From Clostridium manihotivorum (GTDB lineage: Bacteria > Bacillota > Clostridia > Clostridiales > Clostridiaceae): a stretch of DNA of 64,000 nucleotides. Position numbers and translations under genes: made by a program. The stretch lies in contig NZ_CP025746.1 in NCBI RefSeq assembly GCF_004015185.1, positions 2,683,776-2,747,775 on the forward strand. Reading direction: 5' to 3'. The notes under the pieces are model-generated. The model was not told the origin of the DNA. It made no database searches and was given only the letters and a program-made list of their open reading frames with translations. Position 1 is the stretch's first letter. Each line of letters opens with the position of its first letter. Below, in pieces: positions 9,323-16,424 of this stretch.

Positions 9323-9778
9323 ATGTGTTTTATATGCGATAGAATTTCTATGATAAAAGAAGGAACAAATAAGTACTTTGTAAAAGAGCTAGAAACAGGT
9401 TATGTAGTTATCGGTGATAACCAATTTTTTAAAGGTTATACTTTATTTCTTTGTAAAGTTCATAAAACAGAATTAAGCATGTTGAGTAATGAGTTTAAAT
9501 TGAAGTTTTTAGAGGAAATGTCAATTGTAGCAGAAGCTGTACAAAAGGCTACTGGCTGCGAAAAGATGAATTACGAAATGTTAGGTAATGGTGACTCACA
9601 CATGCATTGGCACCTGTTTCCAAGAAGGCAAAATGATTTGGGACAGTATGGTATCAATGGAAAAGGACCTGTTTGGTGGTATCCTCAGGAGAAAATGTAT
9701 GATGATTCAACAATACCTACTGAAGAAGAATTAAAAGAAATGAAAGAAAAACTTATATTTGAATTAAATCAATTGTAG
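9323..9778 (+). CDS. HIT family hydrolase
   Basis: ATG 9323 follows GGAGGT with proper spacing; the upstream in-frame ATG at 9311 overlaps that ribosome binding site and is rejected. The 151-aa protein has the N-terminal C-x-x-C of many HIT proteins (M-C-F-I-C-D) and the histidine triad as H-M-H-W-H-L-F (about residues 92-98), which carries the nucleotidyl-histidine nucleophile. HIT proteins hydrolyse nucleoside phosphoramidates or dinucleoside polyphosphates. The family name is secure, the substrate is not. The stop codon TAG coincides with the first bases of a repeat-A copy. Confidence 0.85.
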   Translation: MCFICDRISMIKEGTNKYFVKELETGYVVIGDNQFFKGYTLFLCKVHKTELSMLSNEFKLKFLEEMSIVAEAVQKATGCEKMNYEMLGNGDSHMHWHLFPRRQNDLGQYGINGKGPVWWYPQEKMYDDSTIPTEEELKEMKEKLIFELNQL

Positions 9779-9871
9779 GGTACATTACGAAAACTTGAGT
9801 TACCCATGTTCGAAAATAATGAAGCTATGAACCTTAGGTATGCATAACTTAATAATTGAATTTGTTCTATA
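9776..9871 (-). repeat. Palindromic repeat family A, reverse copy abutting a stop codon
   Basis: The copy runs TAGGG..ACGAAAACTTGAGTTACCCATG...ATGCATAACTTAATAATTGAA..TTCTAT, the reverse orientation of the copies at 2335 and 8401. Its first bases form the stop codon of the HIT gene. Confidence 0.65.
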
Positions 9872-9929
9872 AAATGAACATAATATATGGCAAGTCTTAA
9901 GAGAAACTAGATAAAACTGGAGGTGTTTT

Positions 9930-10397
9930 ATGAGTTTAAAATATATTAAAGCAAAAAAAGAAGATACAGAACTGCTAATAGAAATATATAATCAATCCTT
10001 TTATGAGGATTATATTAAGTATGTTGAATGTCCTGCCTATGGAAAATCAAAAGAGAACATGGAAGCTTCTATTGAAAAATCTCCTAAGTTTATAATATAC
10101 AGTGATGATATTCCCGTTGGAGCTGTTTCATTTGCAAACAGGGGAGAGGGCGAGTACTATCTAGGATGTCTTTGTGTAGTACCTGATTACCAAAACAAAG
10201 GGATTGGAGCACAAGCAATTAAGTATACACTGGCTTATTACTCTGATTGGAAGAAAATAACCTTGATAACTCCAGCGGATAAAGAGAAGAATATAAATTT
10301 TTATACAAAGAAGTGTGGCTTTAAAATAGATGGTACAGAGATGGATGGAAATGTGAAGGTAGTGCATTTAAAAATGGAGAGAAGCGAACTTTTATAA
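9930..10397 (+). CDS. GNAT family N-acetyltransferase
   Basis: A 155-aa protein from ATG 9930 with GGAGGTG ten bases upstream. The acetyl-CoA pyrophosphate loop is Q-N-K-G-I-G-A-Q-A (about residues 89-97), preceded by the strand Y-L-G-C-L-C-V-V-P. The C-terminus has the family's N-F-Y-T-K-K-C-G-F-K. It is full length and probably a soluble small-molecule acetyltransferase. The substrate is not predictable. It forms its own transcription unit between a repeat A copy and a repeat B copy. Confidence 0.88.
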   Translation: MSLKYIKAKKEDTELLIEIYNQSFYEDYIKYVECPAYGKSKENMEASIEKSPKFIIYSDDIPVGAVSFANRGEGEYYLGCLCVVPDYQNKGIGAQAIKYTLAYYSDWKKITLITPADKEKNINFYTKKCGFKIDGTEMDGNVKVVHLKMERSELL

Positions 10398-10540
10398 AAA
10401 GATATGCGAGAGTTCCTGCAATGTATTAACTAATGGTTAATTTTTATGAACGAAAAGTGAAAGTACTTCAATTGTTTAAGTTATACAATCTTGATATGAT
10501 TTAGGTAACGAAGGCCTAAGTTATTATTGATAAAGATATA

Positions 10541-10610
10541 ATACTTACATCCGAAATATACTTTTAAAACTCCTTTCTGTCTTCTCAGAGGAGAGCCTAA
10601 AAATATATAA
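10541..10610 (-). repeat. Dispersed repeat family B, reverse copy in a gene leader
   Basis: Read on the minus strand it gives TATATTTCGGATGTAAGTATTATATCTTTA, matching in order the core of the copies at 54690-54800 and 60024-60125. It ends in a CTCCT...AGGAG hairpin like the reverse copy at 22668-22735. Confidence 0.6.
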
Positions 10611-10640
10611 TTAAGTAGTACATATACAAGCAAAGGAGTT
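10568..10640 (+). promoter_or_regulatory. Possible Shine-Dalgarno sequestering leader
   Basis: AACTCCTTT at 10568-10576 is perfectly complementary over 9 bp to AAAGGAGTT at 10632-10640, the ribosome binding site of the following gene. The same CTCCTTT can pair instead with AGAGGAG at 10587-10593. The two pairings exclude each other, as in a translational switch. This is inferred from base pairing only. Confidence 0.4.
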
Positions 10641-10646
10641 TAATTT

Positions 10647-11681
10647 ATGAGAATAGGTGAGATCATTAGGGATTACAGGAAAAAAGAAAATCTTACTCAG
10701 GAACAGGTTGCTAACTATTTAAATATAAGCACTCCAGCAGTGAATAAATGGGAAAATGGAATATCCTATCCAGACATAACTCTGCTATCACCTCTTGCAA
10801 GAATTCTAAAAGTTGATGTTAATACTTTATTAGCCTTTAATGAGGAGTTAACTGAAGCGGAAGTTAACAAATTCGGAAGAGACGTAAGTGAAATGGTATC
10901 CAAAGAGGGATATGAAAAAGCTTTTGAAATGGGTAGTGAATTAATTAAGCAATACTCAAACTGTGATGAATTAATATTAAGAGTAGCTTCAATGCTAAGA
11001 CTATTTCTAGTTCCCCAGCAAATTGATAATAAAGACAAATATGAAGAAAAAATAATTGCTTGGATTGAGCTTGTAGCATCAAACAGCAATGAGAAAACAG
11101 CTACTATGGCAAAAATATCTTTAGTTGCAATTTACAGAGAGAGAAAAGAATACGAAAAAGCTGAAGAAATACTGCGCAAACTTCCAGATTTAGAGATGGA
11201 TTATGGGAAAAAGCTTCAACAAATACTGTTACTTGAAAGTATGGATAAGCTAGACGAAGCTTATGATGCTTGTGAGCAAATGTTATTCAAAACTGCTCAT
11301 GAGGCCGTTGGCATTTTATTTTTGATGGCAGAGATGGCTCTAAAAGAGAATGAAACAAGTGATGCAGAAGATTATATAGAACGTGCTAAAAAATTAGTTG
11401 AAGTATTTGAACTAGGAGCATACCATAAGTACACCTTAGATTTATATTTAGCGAAAGAAAAACAAGATAAAGAAAAAGCTATAGAACTAGTTATAAATAT
11501 GGTAAAGGAAGCAGAGACCATGGACAGTATGGATTCAAAGCTGTATAAACATAGAAAATGGAAGGTTACTAAAAGATGGAGCAAGGATAGATACGAAAGA
11601 CTAGTAAAGAAATTAATTAAAAATGATAAAACATTGGATTTTGTAAAAGATGACCCTAGAATAAAGTTTCTACTGGAATAA
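10647..11681 (+). CDS. XRE-family HTH regulator with TPR-like repeat domain
   Basis: ATG 10647 follows AAAGGAGTT. The 344-aa protein has an N-terminal Cro/CI-type helix-turn-helix (residues about 1-62, motif T-P-A-V-N-K-W-E-N-G-I-S-Y-P-D-I). The rest is a long all-helical region with TPR-like pairs (Y-E-K-A-E-E-I-L, L-D-E-A-Y-D-A-C, E-D-Y-I-E-R-A-K-K-L) from about residue 80 to 300. This architecture is widespread in Clostridia, and some members sense peptides. The HTH here is of the ordinary W-E-N-G-x-S-x-P type, unlike the two RRNPP-like proteins in this window, and no peptide gene is visible downstream. The leader contains a repeat-B copy that could mask its ribosome binding site. Confidence 0.8.
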   Translation: MRIGEIIRDYRKKENLTQEQVANYLNISTPAVNKWENGISYPDITLLSPLARILKVDVNTLLAFNEELTEAEVNKFGRDVSEMVSKEGYEKAFEMGSELIKQYSNCDELILRVASMLRLFLVPQQIDNKDKYEEKIIAWIELVASNSNEKTATMAKISLVAIYRERKEYEKAEEILRKLPDLEMDYGKKLQQILLLESMDKLDEAYDACEQMLFKTAHEAVGILFLMAEMALKENETSDAEDYIERAKKLVEVFELGAYHKYTLDLYLAKEKQDKEKAIELVINMVKEAETMDSMDSKLYKHRKWKVTKRWSKDRYERLVKKLIKNDKTLDFVKDDPRIKFLLE

Positions 11682-11728
11682 AACCAGAACTGACAAATAA
11701 CTCAGCTCAAAATATAGAATTAATAAAT

Positions 11729-11769
11729 AGCTTTAACCGTTGATCTTAATTGGTTAAGGCTATCTTTCT
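11729..11769 (+). terminator. Intrinsic terminator of the XRE-TPR gene
   Basis: AGCTTTAACC (11729-11738) pairs with GGTTAAGGCT (11752-11761), followed by ATCTTTCT. Confidence 0.75.
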
Positions 11770-12199
11770 GTCTAGGAATCCCTATGAAGGCTAAATCTCA
11801 AATAAATTATGATGTGCAATTTTTTCTTTTTCGTAGGAATCGCTGATGAAGGCTAAAGTCCTAGCAGAAGTATAATGAAAAAGAGCCTGACTTTTTCGTA
11901 GAAAAGTATAAAAATTCTTATTAGCTAAATATAGTAATATCAAGGGTTTAGATTAGTTTGGTGGTTTGAAAAGTAAAAAAGCTTATTATCCTTACATATT
12001 GTCTTCATATAAATTGGGAAAGGCATATGATGGAAAGATTCAAACATAAGTGTTAATTTTCAATATATGGTATAATAAGGTATGAGGTTCTGAATCAAAA
12101 TAAGGACTAATAGCAATGGTCTTTATATTCTAAGAGAAGTGCTTCTTCAAATAACATATAGATTAGAAAGTAGATTCAATTTATCCTAGGAGGAATTTT
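11770..12199. repeat. Intergenic stretch with a short direct repeat
   Basis: A unit reading TAGGAATC-C/G-CT..ATGAAGGCTAAA occurs at 11773-11796 and again at 11834-11858, and TTTTTCGTAG recurs near 11827 and 11892. Nothing else is recognised, and no credible ORF is present. Confidence 0.4.
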
Positions 12200-12604
12200 A
12201 TGCATTATGTAAAGGCAGTTTTTAATGCAGATAATTGTGGTATATTAGCTTACGGATTTAAGGTAAATATGCTATGTAAAGAGCTGGAAATTACATATGA
12301 TAATTTTCAGGAAGGTTACACAAGTAAAGGTATAAAACTAAACGATAAGCAATATGCTCATTTACAGCGGTTATTGAAAGTGAAGAATTTTAAAGCTTCA
12401 AATATGAATATGGAAAGGTATTATTTAGTTATGGATCCATATGAATGGACTTTGCAATGCATATCAGATGATGGAAGTCCTATGTTAGATATTTCAGGTG
12501 TAGACGGAGATTTAATACCACCAAAGCCTATTAGTATTTTAGTAGAATATGTTGTAAGCATTGGAATAGAGGTAGAACTATTAAAAGCAATGAGATTATT
12601 TTGA
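12200..12604 (+). CDS. Hypothetical protein, 134 aa
   Basis: ATG 12200 is preceded by CTAGGAGGAA, a strong ribosome binding site. The soluble, mildly acidic protein has no signal peptide or membrane helix. It alternates predicted strands and helices, with a conserved-looking stretch Y-L-V-M-D-P-Y-E-W-T (about residues 75-84). I do not recognise the family. It lies 115 bp upstream of a phosphoesterase gene on the same strand, possibly cotranscribed with it. Confidence 0.65.
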   Translation: MHYVKAVFNADNCGILAYGFKVNMLCKELEITYDNFQEGYTSKGIKLNDKQYAHLQRLLKVKNFKASNMNMERYYLVMDPYEWTLQCISDDGSPMLDISGVDGDLIPPKPISILVEYVVSIGIEVELLKAMRLF

Positions 12605-12719
12605 TGGTAATAAGAAATGTAGATTTGCAAAAAAAACTCAATTCAGTGACTTTTTCATTATAGCAAATTGAAGCTCAATGCTTAATTGTAAACTAATAAT
12701 TCAAACTTGGAGGTATAAA

Positions 12720-13580
12720 ATGGATATAGCAGTTTTATCAGACATTCATGGTAATTACGTAGCTTTAGAGCGTTGCCTTGAATATGCATTTTCAAAAAAC
12801 ATTAGTAACTTTATTTTTCTTGGAGATTATATTGGTGAATTAGCATACCCTGAAAGAACAATGAAAATATTATATGAATTGAATGAAAAATATAAATGTT
12901 ACTTCATCAAAGGTAACAAGGAGGATTATTGGCTTAATTACCGTGCTGGTGGTGAAAAAGGCTGGAAGGATAACAATTCTGCCAGTGGTTCTTTAATATA
13001 TACATACAAAGCTCTTACATCAAAAGATTTGGATTTCTTTGAGCAGTTACAGCCAGTACAGGAGATGACTGTTGAGGATATGCCAGCAATAACCCTTTGT
13101 CATGGTTCACCTAACAAGGTAAATGAAAAGCTATTACCAGATAATGCGAAGACTATAGAAATCATGAACAATGCTAAAACATCCATAATTTTATGTGGAC
13201 ATACCCATATTCAAAGAAAGATTGTACATAATGAAAAAGTTGTACTAAATCCAGGAGCGATAGGAGTACCTCTTTTTAGTGAAGGAAAGACACAGTTCTT
13301 AATATTGCATGGCAATGATATAACCTGGTCAGAGGAATTTGTTAGTCTCGAATATGACTATTTACGGGCAATCAGAGAGCTTCATGAAGTTAAGCTCAAT
13401 GAACATGCACCCTATTGGTGCTTGGTAACTGAAAATATTCTCCGTGGAGGTAATATATCTCATGGAAAAGTTTTATCAAGAGCAGTGAATTTATGCGTAG
13501 AGGAAACTGGTGATTGCGTTTGGCCTGATATACCTGAAAGGTATTGGAAACAGGCAGTAAATGAATTAATAGGCTTATAG
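12720..13580 (+). CDS. YfcE/MJ0936-type metallophosphoesterase
   Basis: ATG 12720 follows TTGGAGGTA; the frame is open upstream but without another ribosome binding site. The 286-aa protein carries the calcineurin-like metal ligands in order: D-I-H-G-N (residues about 7-11), G-D-Y-I-G (about 36-40), K-G-N-K-E (about 61-65, where K replaces the usual H after G-N), C-H-G-S-P (about 122-126) and C-G-H-T-H (about 156-160). These two-metal hydrolases cleave phosphomono- or diesters, and the physiological substrate is unknown. A roughly 100-aa C-terminal extension follows the catalytic domain. Confidence 0.87.
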   Translation: MDIAVLSDIHGNYVALERCLEYAFSKNISNFIFLGDYIGELAYPERTMKILYELNEKYKCYFIKGNKEDYWLNYRAGGEKGWKDNNSASGSLIYTYKALTSKDLDFFEQLQPVQEMTVEDMPAITLCHGSPNKVNEKLLPDNAKTIEIMNNAKTSIILCGHTHIQRKIVHNEKVVLNPGAIGVPLFSEGKTQFLILHGNDITWSEEFVSLEYDYLRAIRELHEVKLNEHAPYWCLVTENILRGGNISHGKVLSRAVNLCVEETGDCVWPDIPERYWKQAVNELIGL

Positions 13581-13626
13581 AATTAGTGAAGCAGTGCATA
13601 TCAGATGGATGGATATAGGGGGAAAT

Positions 13627-14082
13627 ATGAGTATATATTTAAAGGATATTGATAACCAGAATTGGGAGCAATGCATTATGTTAACTACTAATAAAGAAGG
13701 AAAGCATTTTATTTGTGAGGAATTTGTTGCTTCAAATGCTTTATCAATTGCCCAATCAAAAATTCAAAAAGGGTGGATTACAAAGGCAATATATGATGAA
13801 GATACTATGATTGGGTTCACAATGTATGGTTTTTGTTATGAAAATAATTTTTATGAGATATGTAGGATTATGATAGATCACAAATATCAGGGAAAAGGTT
13901 ATGGCAGGAAAGCACTAGGAAAAGTCATTGAAGAAATGAAAAGCTTTAAGGATTGTAATGAGATTTTTTTATCCTTTGATCCAGAAAATCAAATTGGCAA
14001 AAAACTTTATGAGAGCTTTAACTTCAAGGCTACAGGTAGAATAATCGATGATGAATTGTTATATAGTTTAAGCTTAAAGTAA
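13627..14082 (+). CDS. GNAT family N-acetyltransferase (SpeG/Bltd-like)
   Basis: ATG 13627 is preceded by AGGGGGAAAT; the longer frame from 13594 lacks a ribosome binding site. The 151-aa protein has the acetyl-CoA loop Q-G-K-G-Y-G-R-K-A-L (about residues 89-98) after I-C-R-I-M-I-D. It ends with the A-x-x-L-Y-E-S-F-N-F motif. The N-terminus and overall spacing resemble diamine (spermine/spermidine) acetyltransferases, so polyamine acetylation is a reasonable but unproven guess. It begins 46 bp after the phosphoesterase stop and may be cotranscribed. Confidence 0.85.
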   Translation: MSIYLKDIDNQNWEQCIMLTTNKEGKHFICEEFVASNALSIAQSKIQKGWITKAIYDEDTMIGFTMYGFCYENNFYEICRIMIDHKYQGKGYGRKALGKVIEEMKSFKDCNEIFLSFDPENQIGKKLYESFNFKATGRIIDDELLYSLSLK

Positions 14083-14278
14083 CTTATGACGTTTTTATAC
14101 TAAACTTATTGAATATTCCTTAATGACTTATAAAATATTCCATCATTGTGTAAGGAAAGATATCTTTCTTAGGTATATTATATTTATTAGAAAAGTATAT
14201 AATATGCTTTCGGTGTAGTATAATAAAACATATATATAAATATAAGTATGGTAGGAAAAATTTTAAGAGGTGGGCAAT

Positions 14279-14467
14279 ATGAGAAAAAGATTTTTTAAAA
14301 TATGCGTGCCAATCGGTGCATTTAGTCTTTTTGTTAGCCTTATTTTTAAGAATATGACTGATTTTACTAAAGGATACTTTGAGGGTATGGCAATATCATT
14401 CATTACAGTGGGTCTAATATATTATGGTTATTGCTTAATAAAAAGGCAAAGTTCTTACACTAGATAA
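14279..14467 (+). CDS. Small membrane protein, 62 aa
   Basis: ATG 14279 is preceded by AAGAGGTGGG; a GTG at 14270 overlaps that site. The short protein has a basic start (M-R-K-R-F-F-K), two hydrophobic helices (about residues 8-24 and 38-54) separated by N-M-T-D-F-T-K-G-Y, and a basic tail. It is probably a two-helix inner-membrane hairpin protein of unknown function. It stands alone. Confidence 0.6.
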   Translation: MRKRFFKICVPIGAFSLFVSLIFKNMTDFTKGYFEGMAISFITVGLIYYGYCLIKRQSSYTR

Positions 14468-14783
14468 AACCAGAATATAAAGCTTATTAGTACCTTATGT
14501 CTTAACAGGGAGTCTATATTTTTTGAAATTTGGCTTTCTGTTTTTATTTTAGGTTCTCTTAAAGTATTGTGTTTGAAATAAAGTGGGCCATAATAATTAG
14601 AATTTATATATGAAGATAATAACAACATTTATTTAACACATACATATAGGGAGCCAAAACTATATACAAGATAGGCAGAAGTATTTTAATTATACATTTT
14701 AGAATTTTTCAATCTATAGGCATTTAACTATGCATAGATACACTAAATAATGTCAGCAAAAAGTTATAAGAGGAAGTGAATTT
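14468..14783. other. Intergenic region without recognised features
   Basis: This 316-bp AT-rich stretch has no credible ORF or strong stem-loop. It presumably holds the promoter of the nucleosidase gene. Confidence 0.5.
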
Positions 14784-15467
14784 ATGAGAATAGGAATTAT
14801 AGGCCCATCGGAAAATGAGATAGTACCTTTCATTGATAAAATACATAGTAAAAAGGTAAAAGCCTATGCAATGTTAAAGTTTTATAGCGGTAAATATGAC
14901 AATAAAGATGTGGTAGCACTTTACTGCGGTGTTTGCAAGGTCAATGCAGCTATTGCAACTCAAATACTTATAGACAAGTTTAATATCACCCATGTTATGG
15001 TAACTGGTGTTGCAGGAGGCATTGATAGTGTATTGAAGGTTGGAGATACTGTCATTTCAACAGAAATTGCATATCATGATGTTGAGGCTGGTATATTAAC
15101 AGAGTATCATCCTTGGATGGATAATATATATTTTAAAGCTGATAATACCTTAGTCTATGTATGCAAAAAAGTGGTAGAAGAGAGTGAGTTTAAGCAAAAA
15201 GTACTATTTGGAAGAATTGTTACTGGTGAAGCATTTATAAGTGATAGTGGGCGAGAGGATATAATTAAAAAATATAACCCACTATGTGTAGACATGGAAA
15301 CAGCAAGTATTGCACATGTGTGTTATGTTAATAAGATTCCATTTTTAGCTATAAGGTCAATAACTGACACTGCAGATGAGAGTGGAACAGAAGCCTTTGA
15401 AAATAACTGCGTATCTGTTGCAAAGAATTCTATTGAGGTATTAGAAAAATTAATCGAGAAAATTTAG
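14784..15467 (+). CDS. mtnN: 5'-methylthioadenosine/S-adenosylhomocysteine nucleosidase
   Basis: ATG 14784 follows AGAGGAAG. The 227-aa length is normal for MTAN. Family motifs are all present: G-I-I-G-P-S-E-N-E (active-site Glu near residue 11), C-G-V-C-K-V-N-A-A, V-T-G-V-A-G-G-I-D, G-E-A-F-I-S, C-V-D-M-E-T-A-S (ribose-binding Glu) and R-S-I-T-D-T-A-D with the catalytic Asp. The enzyme removes adenine from MTA and SAH, feeding methionine salvage and the activated methyl cycle. No luxS or other methyl-cycle gene is adjacent. Assignment is confident. Confidence 0.95.
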   Translation: MRIGIIGPSENEIVPFIDKIHSKKVKAYAMLKFYSGKYDNKDVVALYCGVCKVNAAIATQILIDKFNITHVMVTGVAGGIDSVLKVGDTVISTEIAYHDVEAGILTEYHPWMDNIYFKADNTLVYVCKKVVEESEFKQKVLFGRIVTGEAFISDSGREDIIKKYNPLCVDMETASIAHVCYVNKIPFLAIRSITDTADESGTEAFENNCVSVAKNSIEVLEKLIEKI

Positions 15468-15678
15468 AGAGTAGATATTATGGATTTATTAAGCTTTAAG
15501 TGATAATGAGATTGACTTTTGTGCATATAATAATTTAGAGGCAAGTCTAATGATATTGCTTTCAATTAGCAGATAAAAAGCTTTTACATGAATGAAGGAT
15601 TTTAACTAGATCACTATAGTAACAGACACTTAATTTTAGAATTATTCTTTATCGGCACAGAAATAATATATAATAAAA

Positions 15679-15706
15679 TTGACATAACTTACTTAAATGG
15701 TATAAT
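15679..15706 (+). promoter_or_regulatory. Sigma-A promoter of the CD3324 leader
   Basis: TTGACA at 15679-15684 and TATAAT at 15701-15706, separated by 16 bp. Transcription would start near 15713, giving about 170 nt of leader before the CD3324 gene. Confidence 0.8.
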
Positions 15707-15733
15707 GTTGAATAAAAAAGGAAGTGATTTAAG

Positions 15734-15781
15734 ATGTTTTTAGTCATAGTAGTAAGCTCCATGCAAAGATTTGATATATGA
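15734..15781 (+). CDS. Candidate 15-residue leader peptide
   Basis: ATG at 15734 is preceded by AAAGGAAGTG (15717-15726) and encodes M-F-L-V-I-V-V-S-S-M-Q-R-F-D-I, then TGA. Its last codons lie inside the left arm of the long hairpin at 15762-15844, so translation would disrupt that hairpin. The arrangement resembles leader-peptide control. There is no protein homology to support it. Confidence 0.4.
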   Translation: MFLVIVVSSMQRFDI

Positions 15782-15844
15782 AAAACTTTTGCCTGGAGCC
15801 AATATTTAAATATTGAGTTTTTCATATTTGGATAAATCTTTGCA
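15762..15844 (+). promoter_or_regulatory. Long imperfect hairpin in the 5' leader of the CD3324 gene
   Basis: TGCAAAGATTT..ATATGAAAAACT (15762-15787) pairs with AGTTTTTCATAT..AAATCTTTGCA (15816-15844), a stem of about 26 bp with small bulges. The loop contains the palindrome ATATTTAAATAT. No T-run follows, so it is not a simple intrinsic terminator. Confidence 0.65.
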
Positions 15845-15885
15845 TCTTCATTTAGAAACTAAATGTAGATTGGAGCGAAGAGAAG

Positions 15886-16161
15886 ATGAAATATGAAAAA
15901 GCAGAAAATATATTGCCCCACAATATAATTGAGCTTCTTCAAAATTATATTGATGGTGGATATATCTATATACCTAGAAAAGATGAAAACAAAAAGTCCT
16001 GGGGAGAAAATACTGAAACTAAAATTTATCTTAAAAATAGAGATAAAGAAATATTTAATAAGTACTCTTCTGGAGTGGCTGTTAAAATATTGGCTGAACA
16101 GTATTTCTTAACAGAGAGCAGTATTAGAAGAATAATTAGGAAGCAAAAAAATTATGATTAA
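15886..16161 (+). CDS. CD3324 family protein (small HTH, Mor-like)
   Basis: The 91-aa protein matches the pattern I know for clostridial CD3324 proteins: A-E-N-I-L-P-H-N-I-I, Y-I-D-G-G-Y-I-Y-I-P-R-K, K-S-W-G-E-N-T. A C-terminal helix-turn-helix follows with A-E-Q-Y-F-L-T-E-S-S-I-R-R-I-I-R. It is probably a DNA-binding regulator; targets are unknown. It has a strong promoter 180 bp upstream and a leader with a small ORF and a long hairpin. GAAGAGAAG precedes the ATG, a modest ribosome binding site. A terminator follows directly. Confidence 0.8.
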   Translation: MKYEKAENILPHNIIELLQNYIDGGYIYIPRKDENKKSWGENTETKIYLKNRDKEIFNKYSSGVAVKILAEQYFLTESSIRRIIRKQKNYD

Positions 16162-16167
16162 TGATAT

Positions 16168-16214
16168 AAGACATATTTTTCGCAGTTATAGCTATGAAAA
16201 GTATGTCTTTTTGC
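16168..16214 (+). terminator. Intrinsic terminator of the CD3324 gene
   Basis: AAGACATATTTTTC (16168-16181) pairs with GAAAAGTATGTCTT (16196-16209) with one wobble, followed by TTTTG. Confidence 0.8.
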
Positions 16215-16358
16215 TGTCTTCGAATATGCCATGAATGCTAAAGCTCTCAAAAAGTACAAGAGCTTTAGCCAGATAAACCTACTAATCAAAAGGCCTAGCA
16301 GCAGCTTAAGTAACTTTTTTTAAAGCTTTCTCCGGTTACAAACATTACAGAATTATTT

Positions 16359-16421
16359 ATGAACTTGGGCTTTAATCTAGGTGATGATATCATGGTGTTA
16401 TGGGATACAATGAGGTGGTAA
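16359..16421 (+). CDS. Possible 20-codon upstream ORF ahead of the ABC-F gene
   Basis: ATG at 16359 encodes M-N-L-G-F-N-L-G-D-D-I-M-V-L-W-D-T-M-R-W and stops three bases before the ABC-F ATG. The ABC-F ribosome binding site (GAGGTGG) lies inside its last codons. ABC-F genes are often controlled through such leaders. It has no clear ribosome binding site of its own, so support is weak. Confidence 0.25.
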   Translation: MNLGFNLGDDIMVLWDTMRW

Positions 16422-16424
16422 GAT

